Shown one piece after another: positions 15,457-24,106 of a stretch of 64,000 nt of DNA. The position numbers and the translations under genes were made by a program. The stretch lies in NCBI GenBank assembly GCA_026195905.1, contig JAPHRE010000038.1, positions 23,985-87,984 of the forward strand, written 5' to 3'. The notes under the pieces are model-generated. The model saw nothing but the letters and a program-made list of their open reading frames with translations, did not search any database and had not been told where the DNA came from. Position 1 is the stretch's first letter. Each line of letters opens with the position of its first letter. The DNA comes from Pseudopelagicola sp. (GTDB taxonomy: Bacteria; Pseudomonadota; Alphaproteobacteria; Rhodobacterales; Rhodobacteraceae).

Positions 15457-17097
15457 TCAGACGCCCCGCCCCGCCGCACGCCCCGAGAAAATACAGCCGC
15501 CAAGGAACGTCCCTTCAAGCGCGTTATAGCCGTGATACCCGCCGCCGCCGAACCCGGCGACCTCACCCGCCGCAAACACCCCCTCAAAGGCGCTACCATC
15601 CGGGCGCAGCACCTGCCCGCTCGGATCGGTATGCACCCCCCCAAGCGACTTGCGCGTCAAAACATTGAGCCGCACCGCAATCAACGGCCCCGCCGCCGGA
15701 TCAAGGATACGATGCGGTTTCGCCGTGCGGATCAACCGATCGCCCCGATAGGCCCGTGCCCCCCGGATCGCCGTAACCTGTGCATCCTTGGAGAACGGGT
15801 TCTCAATCTGGGCATCCCGCGCCTCGATCTGGGCGCGAATTTTCTCAAGCGAAACAGGCACATCCGGCGTAATCCCATTCATCCCCACGACCAGCGCCTC
15901 AAGATCGTCCGCGACGACAAAATCCTCACCATGCCGTTTGAACGCCTCAACCGGCTCGGGCGCCCCTTTCTTGAGAACCCGGCCCTTGATGACCTCGCGC
16001 CATTTGCCCGAGGTGAAATCCGGGTTCTGCTCTGATCCCGAGAGGGCAAACTCTTTCTCAATGATCTTCTGCGTCAGGATGAACCAGCTATGCTCATGCC
16101 CCGTCGCAAGAATACGCCTGAGCGTGCCAAGCGTGTCAAACCCCGGCAGGAACGGTGCTTCCATCCGCTCGCCGAGCGCGTCGAACCACATCGACGACGG
16201 TCCCGGCAGGATGCGAATCCCATGCTTCGGCCAAATCGAATCCCAATTCGCAACGCCCTCGGTATAGTGCCACATACGGTCGCCATTGATCAGCCCCGCA
16301 CCAGCGCCCTCAACAACCCGCTGCATCTGACCATCAACATAATCCGGCACCCCCGCCACCATACGTTTGGGTGCCGGGCCAAGCCGATCCTCGGGCCAAT
16401 AGCGGCGCACCATGTCATGATCGCCACCGATCCCGCCCGTGGTCACAATGACCGCCTCGGCGCGATGCTCAAAGTCGCCGACCCCCTGGCGGTTGGTTGA
16501 CCGCCCTCTCTCCGCGCGATCCTCGGCGAGAACCTCGCCCCGCACGCCTTTGACAACGCCGTTTTCGACAATCAATCCCGTGACCTTGTGGCGAAATCCA
16601 AAGGCGATCCGCCCGTCGCCCGCCGCCTGTCGCACCAGCCGTTCAAACGGGGCAACAACCCCCGGCCCGGTGCCCCATGTGATGTGAAACCGCGGCACCG
16701 AATTGCCATGGCCATGCGCCATCTCTCCGCCGCGCTCGGCCCAGCCCACAACCGGAAACCATCGCATTCCCAAGGACTTGAGCCAGCCGCGCATCTCTCC
16801 GGCGGCGAACTCGACATAGGCTTCGGCGACCTTGCGGGGGTTGGCATCCTCCGGGCGGTCAAACTGTGCCGACCCCATCCAGTCGCTGAGCGCGAGGCTG
16901 GCGCTATCCTTGATCCCCATGCGGCGTTGTTCAGGCGTGTCGACCATGAACAACCCGCCAAGGCTCCAGAACGCCTGTCCGCCAAGGCTCTGCTCACCCT
17001 CCTGATCCAAAAGCAAAACCGTGCGCCCGCGCGCAGCGGCCTCGCTTGCGGCAACCAATCCGGCCAAACCGGCCCCGACGACGATTACATCTGCCAT
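15457..17097 (-). CDS. FAD-binding dehydrogenase (KstD/fumarate reductase-like flavoprotein)
   Basis: The 546-residue flavoprotein starts with the dinucleotide-binding motif VVGAGLAGLVAASEAA and a conserved DQEGEQSLGGQAFWS FAD loop. Its C-terminal FAD region contains GGVHTDPSGQVL and AAGEVAGFGGGGYHGYNALE. This is the domain order of ketosteroid dehydrogenase and fumarate-reductase flavoproteins, in the subgroup usually annotated only as FAD-binding dehydrogenase. No signal peptide or electron-transfer partner gene is adjacent. The substrate is unknown. Confidence 0.85.
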   Translation of the reverse strand: MADVIVVGAGLAGLVAASEAAARGRTVLLLDQEGEQSLGGQAFWSLGGLFMVDTPEQRRMGIKDSASLALSDWMGSAQFDRPEDANPRKVAEAYVEFAAGEMRGWLKSLGMRWFPVVGWAERGGEMAHGHGNSVPRFHITWGTGPGVVAPFERLVRQAAGDGRIAFGFRHKVTGLIVENGVVKGVRGEVLAEDRAERGRSTNRQGVGDFEHRAEAVIVTTGGIGGDHDMVRRYWPEDRLGPAPKRMVAGVPDYVDGQMQRVVEGAGAGLINGDRMWHYTEGVANWDSIWPKHGIRILPGPSSMWFDALGERMEAPFLPGFDTLGTLRRILATGHEHSWFILTQKIIEKEFALSGSEQNPDFTSGKWREVIKGRVLKKGAPEPVEAFKRHGEDFVVADDLEALVVGMNGITPDVPVSLEKIRAQIEARDAQIENPFSKDAQVTAIRGARAYRGDRLIRTAKPHRILDPAAGPLIAVRLNVLTRKSLGGVHTDPSGQVLRPDGSAFEGVFAAGEVAGFGGGGYHGYNALEGTFLGGCIFSGRAAGRGV

Positions 17098-17216
17098 ATC
17101 CTGTCCTCCCGTGACAGGAGGCTACTCATGGCCGGGCAGGATCGCCAAACAAAACCTCGCGTAAAGAAAAAGCGCCCCGAGGATGGGACGCCTTTGCAAA
17201 TCAGTAGGCCGGAAAA

Positions 17217-17375
17217 TCAGGCCGCTTTGACGTATTCGTAATAGGTCTCGGCATTCGGCGAGGCCTGCGCCTTGGCCACAGGGGTCAGCGGCGGAGTATA
17301 GTAAGCATAAGCCTGCTCAAGAAGTTCCAGCGCGCGCTCCGCAACAGATTCCGGCGTATTTTTCGAGTTCGACAT
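17217..17375 (-). CDS. Small conserved-type hypothetical protein, 52 residues
   Basis: A short frame begins at ATG 17375 with GGAGA 5-6 bases upstream and ends at TGA 17217-17219. The product is Ser/Asn-rich at the start (MSNSKNTPESVAER), forms an amphipathic helix (ALELLEQAYAYY), then Pro-rich and Tyr-rich segments ending YYEYVKAA. Composition and ribosome site suggest a real gene. I believe similar small proteins occur in other Rhodobacterales, but I know no function for them. It is flanked by the FAD dehydrogenase and the sdhB terminator. Confidence 0.65.
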   Translation of the reverse strand: MSNSKNTPESVAERALELLEQAYAYYTPPLTPVAKAQASPNAETYYEYVKAA

Positions 17376-17524
17376 CGGTCTCTCCAGTGTGTCTGAACTC
17401 CTCCCTTGCGAGGGAATTTAGCCCCGAGTCCTTTCGAATACACCTGTCAAAAACTGCATCCTCGCTATGCGCTGATTGCAATTTCCCTTGGGTCAATAAA
17501 GGGATAGACCATACCCCGCACACA

Positions 17525-17557
17525 AAAGCCCCCAAAGCGCGCGGCTCTGGGGGCTTT
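17525..17557 (-). terminator. Terminator of the sdh operon
   Basis: AAAGCCCCC (17525-17533) pairs perfectly with GGGGGCTTT (17549-17557). Read on the minus strand, the stem ends in TTTT. It lies 25 bases downstream of the sdhB stop. Confidence 0.8.
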
Positions 17558-17582
17558 GGGGGGTTAGACATTTGTGACCCAA

Positions 17583-18362
17583 TCACATTGTGCGTTCGAC
17601 CATCATCTTTTTGATCTCTGCAATCGCTTTCGCCGGGTTGAGACCCTTCGGACAGGTCTTGGCGCAATTCATGATCGTGTGGCAACGGTAGAGTTTGAAC
17701 GGATCTTCAAGCTCGTCCAGACGCTCGCCGGTGGCCTCATCGCGGCTGTCGATGATCCAGCGATAGGCATGCAAAAGCGCGGCCGGGCCGAGGTAGCGAT
17801 CGCCATTCCACCAATAGCTTGGGCAAGACGTCGAACAGCTCGCGCACATCACGCATTCATAAAGACCATCAAGTTTCTTGCGGTCCTCAATAGACTGGCG
17901 CCATTCTTTCGCCGGGCGGTTGGTCTTGGTCTCAAGCCACGGCATGATCGACGCGTGCTGGGCATAAAAATGCGTCAGGTCCGGGATAAGGTCTTTCACC
18001 ACCGGCATATGCGGCAGCGGATAGATTTTCACGTCGCCCTTGATCTCATCCATGCCATAGATACAAGCCAGCGTGTTGATCCCGTCGATATTCATCGCGC
18101 AGGAGCCACAAATCCCTTCGCGGCAGGACCGGCGAAAGGTCAGCGTCGGGTCGATCTCGTTTTTGATCTTGATAAGCGCATCAAGAACCATCGGCCCACA
18201 TGCATCCATATCAAGGAAATACGTATCCACCCGCGGGTTTTTCCCGTCATCAGGGTTCCAGCGATAAATCTGGAACTTGCGCACATTGGTTGCGCCTTCG
18301 GGCTTGGGCCAAGTCTTACCAGTGGTAATCTTGGAGTTTTTCGGAAGTGCAAATTCAACCAT
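17583..18362 (-). CDS. sdhB: Succinate dehydrogenase iron-sulfur subunit
   Basis: SdhB passes electrons from the flavoprotein to ubiquinone in complex II. The 259-residue protein has the [2Fe-2S] ligand set CREGICGSC...C (about residue 75), and the ferredoxin-type motifs [12 protein letters not shown] (about 167) and [11 protein letters not shown] (about 233) for the [4Fe-4S] and [3Fe-4S] clusters. The ATG at 18362 has GGAGA in front, lying within the end of a small open frame upstream. It is the last gene of sdhC-sdhD-sdhA-(two extra frames)-sdhB. Confidence 0.97.
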   Translation of the reverse strand: MVEFALPKNSKITTGKTWPKPEGATNVRKFQIYRWNPDDGKNPRVDTYFLDMDACGPMVLDALIKIKNEIDPTLTFRRSCREGICGSCAMNIDGINTLACIYGMDEIKGDVKIYPLPHMPVVKDLIPDLTHFYAQHASIMPWLETKTNRPAKEWRQSIEDRKKLDGLYECVMCASCSTSCPSYWWNGDRYLGPAALLHAYRWIIDSRDEATGERLDELEDPFKLYRCHTIMNCAKTCPKGLNPAKAIAEIKKMMVERTM

Positions 18363-18365
18363 AGC

Positions 18366-18485
18366 TCAGTCTCCTTGCTTGACCGCGGTGCGCTCGGGGG
18401 AAAACATCATGTGTCCCGCGTGGCGTGCGTTGCTGGGGCCCGTCACATTCACGCGAAAGGCAGGGTTGGTAAGAAGGGAGACCAT
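18366..18485 (-). CDS. Possible 39-residue protein coupled to sdhB
   Basis: A frame of 40 codons starts at ATG 18485, which shares bases with the TGA of the sulfotransferase-like gene. It ends at TGA 18366-18368, three bases before the sdhB start. The predicted peptide begins MVSLLTNPAFRVNVTG and has no recognised domain. The perfect tiling between its neighbours suggests a translated link or leader peptide. It is too short to be sure that it encodes a functional product. Confidence 0.4.
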   Translation of the reverse strand: MVSLLTNPAFRVNVTGPSNARHAGHMMFSPERTAVKQGD

Positions 18486-19369
18486 CACAGGACAACCTCC
18501 GCTTTGATCGGGTTCTCCATCGCGATACGGTCAAGGACCTCTGCATCGCGCGGGAAAAGAGTTCGGATACGGGCGACAAGCGCCCTGTCACGGGCCGCAA
18601 CCTGAAGAATGGCCTGATAGAGCGGGTCTTGCATCATCTCAACGAACCGACGATCCGTCGCCAGATCGTCGCTTTGGGTCGCGTCCTTTTGGAACGAGGA
18701 TCCACCGCCGTAGCGCGTCACCTGCCCAAGACCATTGTCACTCACGTCAAAGCCAAGCTGCCCAAGCCGTTCGGCCCGGTAGCCCTCATTCGTCATCCAG
18801 CGGTCGTAACAAATTGCAATAGACCCGCTGTCATCAATCACTTCGCCAAGCAAATCGGCATAGAGATCGACCGTGCGTAGGATAACCGAAATGCGCCGCG
18901 ATACGCGAAAGCCCTGATTGCGCTCAAGTTTTTTAGTAAGCGACGCCGCCCAATTGAGGAAGCTGCGATAGATCAGAACCTCATGGTCAACCAGCCCGGT
19001 GTCAAAATGACCCGAGAGCGGTTTTTGCGGGCGATCCTGAACCGGCGAGTGATCTTCATACGAAAAAAGAAATAGCCCACCGTCGCCAACCTTCGGCCCG
19101 AACACAGAGAGGTTCGCTTGCGCCTTGCTCGTACGGACCCTGGACGCGTTGACCTCGGCAGAGGCGAACGCCTCCAGAGGATCGGCACCACGGCGACAAT
19201 TGTTGAGGAAAAGTGCGCGCCCGTCCGGGGCATTGCGCTGAAGCCATGAGGCGATCGCATGATTGCCCGACCGGCGCATCCCGTGCATCCGCAACACAAG
19301 GCCCGGCGCAAAGCCAAGCCGTGCCTGAAGCGCCGGTTTGCCGATGAGGCCATCCGCCATCGCGTTCAT
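18485..19369 (-). CDS. Sulfotransferase-like P-loop protein inside the sdh operon
   Basis: The 294-residue protein has an early GMRRSGNHA motif (residues 30-38) that resembles the 5'-phosphosulfate-binding loop of sulfotransferases. A conserved-looking SYEDHSP segment, a central VILRTVDLYADLL and an AICYDRWMTN block follow, which resembles the 3'-phosphate-binding region. There are no membrane segments or signal peptide. It lies 94 bases after sdhA and overlaps the small frame before sdhB, so it should be transcribed with succinate dehydrogenase. Nothing in complex II needs a sulfotransferase; the link may be purely positional. Confidence 0.6.
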   Translation of the reverse strand: MNAMADGLIGKPALQARLGFAPGLVLRMHGMRRSGNHAIASWLQRNAPDGRALFLNNCRRGADPLEAFASAEVNASRVRTSKAQANLSVFGPKVGDGGLFLFSYEDHSPVQDRPQKPLSGHFDTGLVDHEVLIYRSFLNWAASLTKKLERNQGFRVSRRISVILRTVDLYADLLGEVIDDSGSIAICYDRWMTNEGYRAERLGQLGFDVSDNGLGQVTRYGGGSSFQKDATQSDDLATDRRFVEMMQDPLYQAILQVAARDRALVARIRTLFPRDAEVLDRIAMENPIKAEVVL

Positions 19370-19463
19370 CGCTCCTCTCCCGTGCCGCTCTTGCGCACGG
19401 ACCCGAGCAGCCCAAGGCCACCCAAGCGTGATATGCTACGGGTCCGCAACAAAAAGCGCCTCC

Positions 19464-21269
19464 TTAGAAAGTCCGCGCTTTGGGCGCGATCTTCTTGAGG
19501 GTAATACCGCCTTCGGCCTCTGTGGTAAGCGGATCAACGATCACCGGACGATAGCTCAGATCAACTTTGTTGCCCTCGACACGGCTGACGGTGTGCACAC
19601 GCCATTTCTTGTCGTCGCGCTCGGTGAAATCCTCATGCGCATGCGCGCCGCGTGATTCCTTGCGCGCCTCGGCACCGACAATCGTGGCAAGCGCGTTGGG
19701 CATCAGGTTGGTCAACTCAAGCGTTTCCATCAGGTCGCTGTTCCAGACAAGCGACGTATCCGTCACCTTGAGATCATCGAGCTTACCCGCAATCGCGGTC
19801 ATCTTCTCGACGCCTTCAGCCATAGTTTTCGAGGTGCGGAAAACCGCAGCATCGGCCTGCATCGTCTTCTGCATTTCAAGACGCAATTCGGCGGTCGGCA
19901 CGTTGCCCTTGGCATGGCGCAGGCCATCGAAACGATCAAACGCCTTATCGACCGACGCTTGGTTCAAGACCGGGTTGGCGCTCTCGGCGTCAACGGTCTT
20001 GCCAGCGCGGATCGCGGCAGCACGGCCAAAGACCACAAGATCAATAAGCGAGTTAGACCCAAGACGGTTCGCCCCATGCACCGATGCACAGCCCGCCTCG
20101 CCCACGGCCATGAGGCCCGGCACGGTTGCGGTCGGGTCATCGGCGGTCGGGTTGAGCACTTCGCCCCAATAGTTGGTCGGAATACCGCCCATATTGTAAT
20201 GCACCGTCGGCAGAACCGGGATCGGCTCTTTGGTGACATCGACACCGGCAAAAATCTTGGCGCTTTCCGAAATCCCCGGAAGGCGTTCGGCCAATGCTTC
20301 GGCAGGCAGGTGGTTGAGGTTGAGATGAATGTGATCCCCATCCTTACCCACGCCGCGGCCTTCGCGGATTTCCATTGTCATCGAACGCGAAACATAGTCG
20401 CGCGGCGCGAGGTCTTTATACTGGGGCGCATACCGCTCCATGAACCGCTCGCCTTCAGAGTTGGTCAGATACCCGCCTTCGCCGCGCGCGCCTTCCGTAA
20501 TAAGACAGCCCGAACCGTAAATCCCGGTCGGGTGGAACTGCACGAATTCCATATCCTGAAGCGCAAGGCCCGCACGCGCCACCATACCGCCGCCATCGCC
20601 GGTGCAGGTATGGGCCGAGGTGGCCGAGAAATAGGCGCGGCCATAGCCGCCCGTGGCAAGAACGACTGTCTTGGCGTTGAAGACATGCATCGTGCCATCG
20701 TCGAGCTTCCAGCAGACAACGCCCTGGCATTCGCCCTCTTCGCTCATGATGAGGTCAATGGCGAAATATTCGACGTAGAATTCTGCGTTGTTCTTCAATG
20801 ACTGCCCATAGAGCGTATGAAGGATCGCGTGGCCGGTCCGGTCAGCGGCGGCACAGGTGCGCTGCACCGGCGGGCCATCGCCAAATTCCGTGGTATGGCC
20901 GCCAAAGGGACGCTGGTAAATCTTGCCCTCTTCGGTGCGCGAGAACGGCACACCGTAATGCTCAAGCTCGTAAACCGCCTTGGGCGCTTCACGGGCGAGG
21001 TATTCCATCGCATCCGTATCCCCGAGCCAGTCCGACCCCTTGACGGTATCGAACATATGCCACTGCCAGCTATCCGGCCCCATATTGCCAAGCGAGGCGG
21101 CGATCCCGCCCTGCGCGGCAACAGTGTGCGAGCGGGTCGGGAAAACCTTGGTCACGCAGGCAGTGCGCAGGCCTTGTTCCGCCATGCCGAGCGTGGCGCG
21201 CAGACCGGCACCACCGGCCCCAACCACGACCACGTCATATTCATGTGTTTCGTATTCGTAAGCAGCCAT
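19464..21269 (-). CDS. sdhA: Succinate dehydrogenase flavoprotein subunit
   Basis: SdhA oxidises succinate to fumarate with covalently bound FAD. The 601-residue length is standard. Seen are the N-terminal [12 protein letters not shown] dinucleotide loop, SHTVAAQGG carrying the flavin-linked histidine (about residue 47), the [21 protein letters not shown] active-site region, and [21 protein letters not shown] near the FAD. It follows sdhD by 12 bases and is the third gene of the operon. Confidence 0.97.
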   Translation of the reverse strand: MAAYEYETHEYDVVVVGAGGAGLRATLGMAEQGLRTACVTKVFPTRSHTVAAQGGIAASLGNMGPDSWQWHMFDTVKGSDWLGDTDAMEYLAREAPKAVYELEHYGVPFSRTEEGKIYQRPFGGHTTEFGDGPPVQRTCAAADRTGHAILHTLYGQSLKNNAEFYVEYFAIDLIMSEEGECQGVVCWKLDDGTMHVFNAKTVVLATGGYGRAYFSATSAHTCTGDGGGMVARAGLALQDMEFVQFHPTGIYGSGCLITEGARGEGGYLTNSEGERFMERYAPQYKDLAPRDYVSRSMTMEIREGRGVGKDGDHIHLNLNHLPAEALAERLPGISESAKIFAGVDVTKEPIPVLPTVHYNMGGIPTNYWGEVLNPTADDPTATVPGLMAVGEAGCASVHGANRLGSNSLIDLVVFGRAAAIRAGKTVDAESANPVLNQASVDKAFDRFDGLRHAKGNVPTAELRLEMQKTMQADAAVFRTSKTMAEGVEKMTAIAGKLDDLKVTDTSLVWNSDLMETLELTNLMPNALATIVGAEARKESRGAHAHEDFTERDDKKWRVHTVSRVEGNKVDLSYRPVIVDPLTTEAEGGITLKKIAPKARTF

Positions 21270-21281
21270 GTGTCTTAGTCC

Positions 21282-21653
21282 TTAAAGCGCGATTTTGGCC
21301 AGCGCGAACAGGCCGACGGCGATCAACCCGTAACTCAGGAACGTCACGAGCATGATCAGGAGTTTCAGGGTGGAATGCCGAGCATAATCTTCAAGCATCA
21401 TCCGCGCGCCTTTGGCATAGTGCTTAAGACCAAAGAGCAAAACCAGCCCGGTCAGGATCGCCGGAATCGGGCGCGAAAAGGTTGCAATGACCTCTGCATG
21501 CGTTCCGCCAAGGGCGCTTCCGAAAATGAAAATAAAGGTCGGTACAATAAGAGCAAGGCCAACGGCGCTCACCTGCATGTACCAATGATGTTCAGTCCCC
21601 GTATGGGCCGAACCACGGCCTTCGGCGCGTTTGCGATCAGTGATTATACGCAT
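21282..21653 (-). CDS. sdhD: Succinate dehydrogenase membrane anchor subunit
   Basis: A 123-residue membrane protein with three predicted helices, the second small anchor subunit of complex II that helps bind haem b and ubiquinone. The segment GTEHHWYMQVSAVGL and the helix with LTGLVLLFGLKHYAKGA contain candidate haem and quinone residues. It lies between sdhC (10-base gap) and sdhA, which fixes the assignment, since anchor sequences are poorly conserved. Confidence 0.9.
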   Translation of the reverse strand: MRIITDRKRAEGRGSAHTGTEHHWYMQVSAVGLALIVPTFIFIFGSALGGTHAEVIATFSRPIPAILTGLVLLFGLKHYAKGARMMLEDYARHSTLKLLIMLVTFLSYGLIAVGLFALAKIAL

Positions 21654-21663
21654 CGCTGCCTCC

Positions 21664-22047
21664 TCAAATGATGATTAGGGTCAGCACGGTCAGAACAACC
21701 GAACCGCCGATACAAGCCCAACCGAGTTTTTCGGCCGTCGGAAGATCAAGCCCATGCCCCGCATCAAAAAGAAGATGCCGCAGACCAGCGAGGTAGTGAT
21801 ACCAAATCCCCAGAAGCGAGAGCGTGAAGAAAATATCCCCGACAATTGACGTCGCGAAGCCATTGGCGACCGCAAAATACTCCGGCCCCGCCGAGGCTGC
21901 AAAAAGCCACCAGACAATGACAAATGCCGTCACGATCAACGCATTCCCGGTAATCCTGGTGAGGATCGACGTGATTGAGGTAAGCTGGGGGCGGTAGATC
22001 GTCAGGTGAGGAGAAAGAGGGCGCTCGACCCGTTTCACGTCAGCCAT
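21664..22047 (-). CDS. sdhC: Succinate dehydrogenase cytochrome b556 subunit
   Basis: The 127-residue SdhC has the family start RPLSPHLTIYRPQ, three transmembrane helices, and a histidine-rich HYLAGLRHLLFDAGHGLD segment supplying the haem ligand. It is the first gene of the operon. Upstream, at 22048-22286, are two GTGATCAC palindromes and a palindromic TTATGTCATAA (22135-22145) with a partial copy at 22097, so expression is likely regulated from this 239-base region. Confidence 0.94.
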   Translation of the reverse strand: MADVKRVERPLSPHLTIYRPQLTSITSILTRITGNALIVTAFVIVWWLFAASAGPEYFAVANGFATSIVGDIFFTLSLLGIWYHYLAGLRHLLFDAGHGLDLPTAEKLGWACIGGSVVLTVLTLIII

Positions 22048-22173
22048 TGTGAATCCTTTCGTTTTTCCTTGCGCACTTTTCTAACGCTTTTTCGTCTTAT
22101 GTCACTGGAGTGGCAGCGCAAACAAATGCTTTTTTTATGTCATAAGGTCGAAAAAAGGGAAAAGATCCGCGGT

Positions 22174-22204
22174 TGTGATCACATATTTCCAAGCCGTGAT
22201 CACA
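22174..22204 (-). promoter_or_regulatory. Paired GTGATCAC palindromes upstream of sdhC
   Basis: Two perfect 8-bp palindromes GTGATCAC (22175-22182 and 22196-22203) are separated by 13 bases, that is 21 bp from centre to centre. They are 128-156 bases upstream of the sdhC start. The same pair with the same spacing stands upstream of sucC (29506-29534). No known regulator is assigned. Confidence 0.7.
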
Positions 22205-22286
22205 CATTCAAACCCGACAAAATGCATCGGGCTTAAACCGAGTCGGCAGCGGCGTCAGGCAAAACATGCTGCGCCGCCGCACGATG

Positions 22287-23318
22287 TTAGAGGGGCATCA
22301 ACGCCCAATAGTCGAGATCAAGCAGGACATCAGGAAGGTATTTGCCGTCCTCGCCCCTAAGCGCGAAAGGCGGTCCGCCCTTGGTCGCCACAAGACGAAG
22401 CCGGATCGCACCAACCCCCGGCATATCCGTTTCCGCCTTGTCGAGAACTTCCGACCACGCCTTGACCGTGAGGCCGGAAAACGCCGGATTGGCATGGGCA
22501 CCCCCATTTAGGCCGACAATCATCTGTGCATTGGCAAGACCATTGAACGACAAAGCCCGCGCAAGGCTGATGATATGGCCGCCATAGATCAGGCGCTGCC
22601 CATCGGGGCGGAAGGTCGCGTCGAAATGCACCTTCGCGGTATTCTGCCAAAGCCGCGTCGCCATCATATGCTCGGCTTCTTCCAGCGTGACGCCATCCAC
22701 ATGGTCGATGGTCTCGCCCACCTCATAGTCGCCCCAACGGTGCGCCTCGCCCGACAACGTGAAATCATAGTTGGAGAAATCAATCCCCTCGGGGATCACA
22801 AGATCCTCCGCCGCGATCACCTTGGCCAACTCTGGCACAACGGTTTCCGGCGCGGGCGCATCGACATCGCGTTTGCGCACCATGACCCAGCGGACATACT
22901 CCATCACGACCTCGTCGTTCTGGTTCATGCCGCGCGTGCGCACATAAACAACCCCGGTTTTGCCGTTCGAGTTCTGCTTGAGTCCGATGACTTCGGACGT
23001 CGAGCGCAGCGTATCGCCCTCATAAACCGGCTTGAGCCAGCGCCCCTCGGCATAGCCAAGGTTCGCCACCGCGTTGAGCGACACATCCGGCACGGTCTTG
23101 CCAAACACAACATGGAACGCCGCAAGATCGTCAATCGGCGCGTTCGGAAGGCCCGAGGCCCGCGCAAATTCATCCGACGAATGTAGCGCATGACGCGCCG
23201 GATAGAGCGCATGATAAAGCGCCCGCTCGCCGCCCGACACGGTGCGCGGCACCGCATGCTCGATCACCTGACCAAGCGTGTAATCTTCGAAAAACCGGCC
23301 CGGATTGGTCTTGGCCAT
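22287..23318 (-). CDS. mch: Mesaconyl-CoA hydratase (MaoC-family, ethylmalonyl-CoA pathway)
   Basis: This enzyme hydrates mesaconyl-CoA (C1) to beta-methylmalyl-CoA, a late step in the ethylmalonyl-CoA pathway of acetyl-CoA assimilation. The 343-residue protein is a double hot-dog MaoC-type hydratase. It contains FFEDYTLGQVIEHAVPRTV at the start, an early YHALYPARHALHSS segment and a GGHIISLARALSFNGLANAQ block typical of Mch. It starts one base into the stop of the DUF1737 gene and is in one operon with nnrU-like and mcl2 genes. R. sphaeroides has the same enzyme beside its sdh cluster. Confidence 0.88.
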   Translation of the reverse strand: MAKTNPGRFFEDYTLGQVIEHAVPRTVSGGERALYHALYPARHALHSSDEFARASGLPNAPIDDLAAFHVVFGKTVPDVSLNAVANLGYAEGRWLKPVYEGDTLRSTSEVIGLKQNSNGKTGVVYVRTRGMNQNDEVVMEYVRWVMVRKRDVDAPAPETVVPELAKVIAAEDLVIPEGIDFSNYDFTLSGEAHRWGDYEVGETIDHVDGVTLEEAEHMMATRLWQNTAKVHFDATFRPDGQRLIYGGHIISLARALSFNGLANAQMIVGLNGGAHANPAFSGLTVKAWSEVLDKAETDMPGVGAIRLRLVATKGGPPFALRGEDGKYLPDVLLDLDYWALMPL

Positions 23319-23521
23319 TAGTGCTCTCCTAATTTGATGTCCGGGGAATAGGTCCCGTCGACCTCCTTCACCACCGCCTGACCACAGCGCATAACGCCTT
23401 TCGCGGCGTCAAACGCATAGGTCGGCGCGCCGTAAAGCTCCCAGCCTTTATTGAGGGCCGCCGTCACCTTATGACAAAAGGCCGAAGTGTCGTCTTCGCT
23501 TAGAAATCTATAAAGTTTCAT
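23318..23521 (-). CDS. DUF1737 domain protein
   Basis: A 67-residue cytosolic protein with the DUF1737 pattern: YRFLSEDDTSAFCHKVTAAL, then NKGWELYGAPTYAFD and a final EVDGTYSPDIKLGEH. The domain has no established function. It sits between the NnrU-family gene (4-base gap) and mch (TAATG overlap), so it is co-expressed with ethylmalonyl-CoA pathway enzymes. Confidence 0.82.
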   Translation of the reverse strand: MKLYRFLSEDDTSAFCHKVTAALNKGWELYGAPTYAFDAAKGVMRCGQAVVKEVDGTYSPDIKLGEH

Positions 23522-23525
23522 GGCG

Positions 23526-24074
23526 TTAGCTCGGATAAGGCCAGGGGCCGACCCAATAATGGATATAGCCGATCACCACCAAAAGCACGATAGACGCGAC
23601 AAGGAACATCCCGTCCTTGGCATAGGTGCCTTTCGGCCCCGGAACCCAGTTCGGCTCGCTGCGGTTGATGACGACAACCTCGGCCACGGCCCATGCCAGA
23701 AGCCCACCAAACAAGATGACCGACGCCACATCCCCATTCACAAGCAAATGCGCAAACGCCCATGCCTTGAACCCGGTCAGCATCGGATGCCGCATCCCCG
23801 CAAAGATGCGCCCGCGCTTTGGTGCCGGACTCATCAGGAAAATCGCCAGAAGCACCAACAGGTTATTCACATGCACGGTCCAACCGGGCTTGCCCCAAAG
23901 ATCAATGATCTCGGCCCGTTGATAGCCGATCACCATCAAAATGATCGACCCAACAATCGCAAGCGCCACAAGCCCCTTGCCACCATTGCCAAGTTTCGCC
24001 CGCGCCTCGGGCATGAGCCGCTTGAAAAAATGCGCCCCGGCCCAAAGCAAAACACCAAGAATGAGAAGTGCCAT
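23526..24074 (-). CDS. NnrU family membrane protein
   Basis: A 182-residue protein with five to six hydrophobic helices and the NnrU-family segment KRGRIFAGMRHPMLTGFKAW, which resembles the isoprenylcysteine methyltransferase-like (ICMT/NnrU) core. NnrU was first named for an effect on denitrification regulation, but no denitrification gene is here. Its position in the mcl2-mch operon gives no direct clue. Catalytic activity is unproven. Confidence 0.82.
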   Translation of the reverse strand: MALLILGVLLWAGAHFFKRLMPEARAKLGNGGKGLVALAIVGSIILMVIGYQRAEIIDLWGKPGWTVHVNNLLVLLAIFLMSPAPKRGRIFAGMRHPMLTGFKAWAFAHLLVNGDVASVILFGGLLAWAVAEVVVINRSEPNWVPGPKGTYAKDGMFLVASIVLLVVIGYIHYWVGPWPYPS

Positions 24075-24106
24075 ATCCGTCTCCCTTTATCTGTCCTGCG
24101 GGAAAC

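Noticed and set aside
17573..17587. TGTGA-N5-TCACA, a CRP-like palindrome at the end of sdhB
   Set aside because: It overlaps the sdhB stop codon, the spacer is 5 rather than 6 bases, and no promoter is nearby.
22212..22232. A possible terminator for mch (CCCGA...TCGGG)
   Set aside because: The stem is only five pairs with a nine-base loop and a mismatch above it, too weak to call.
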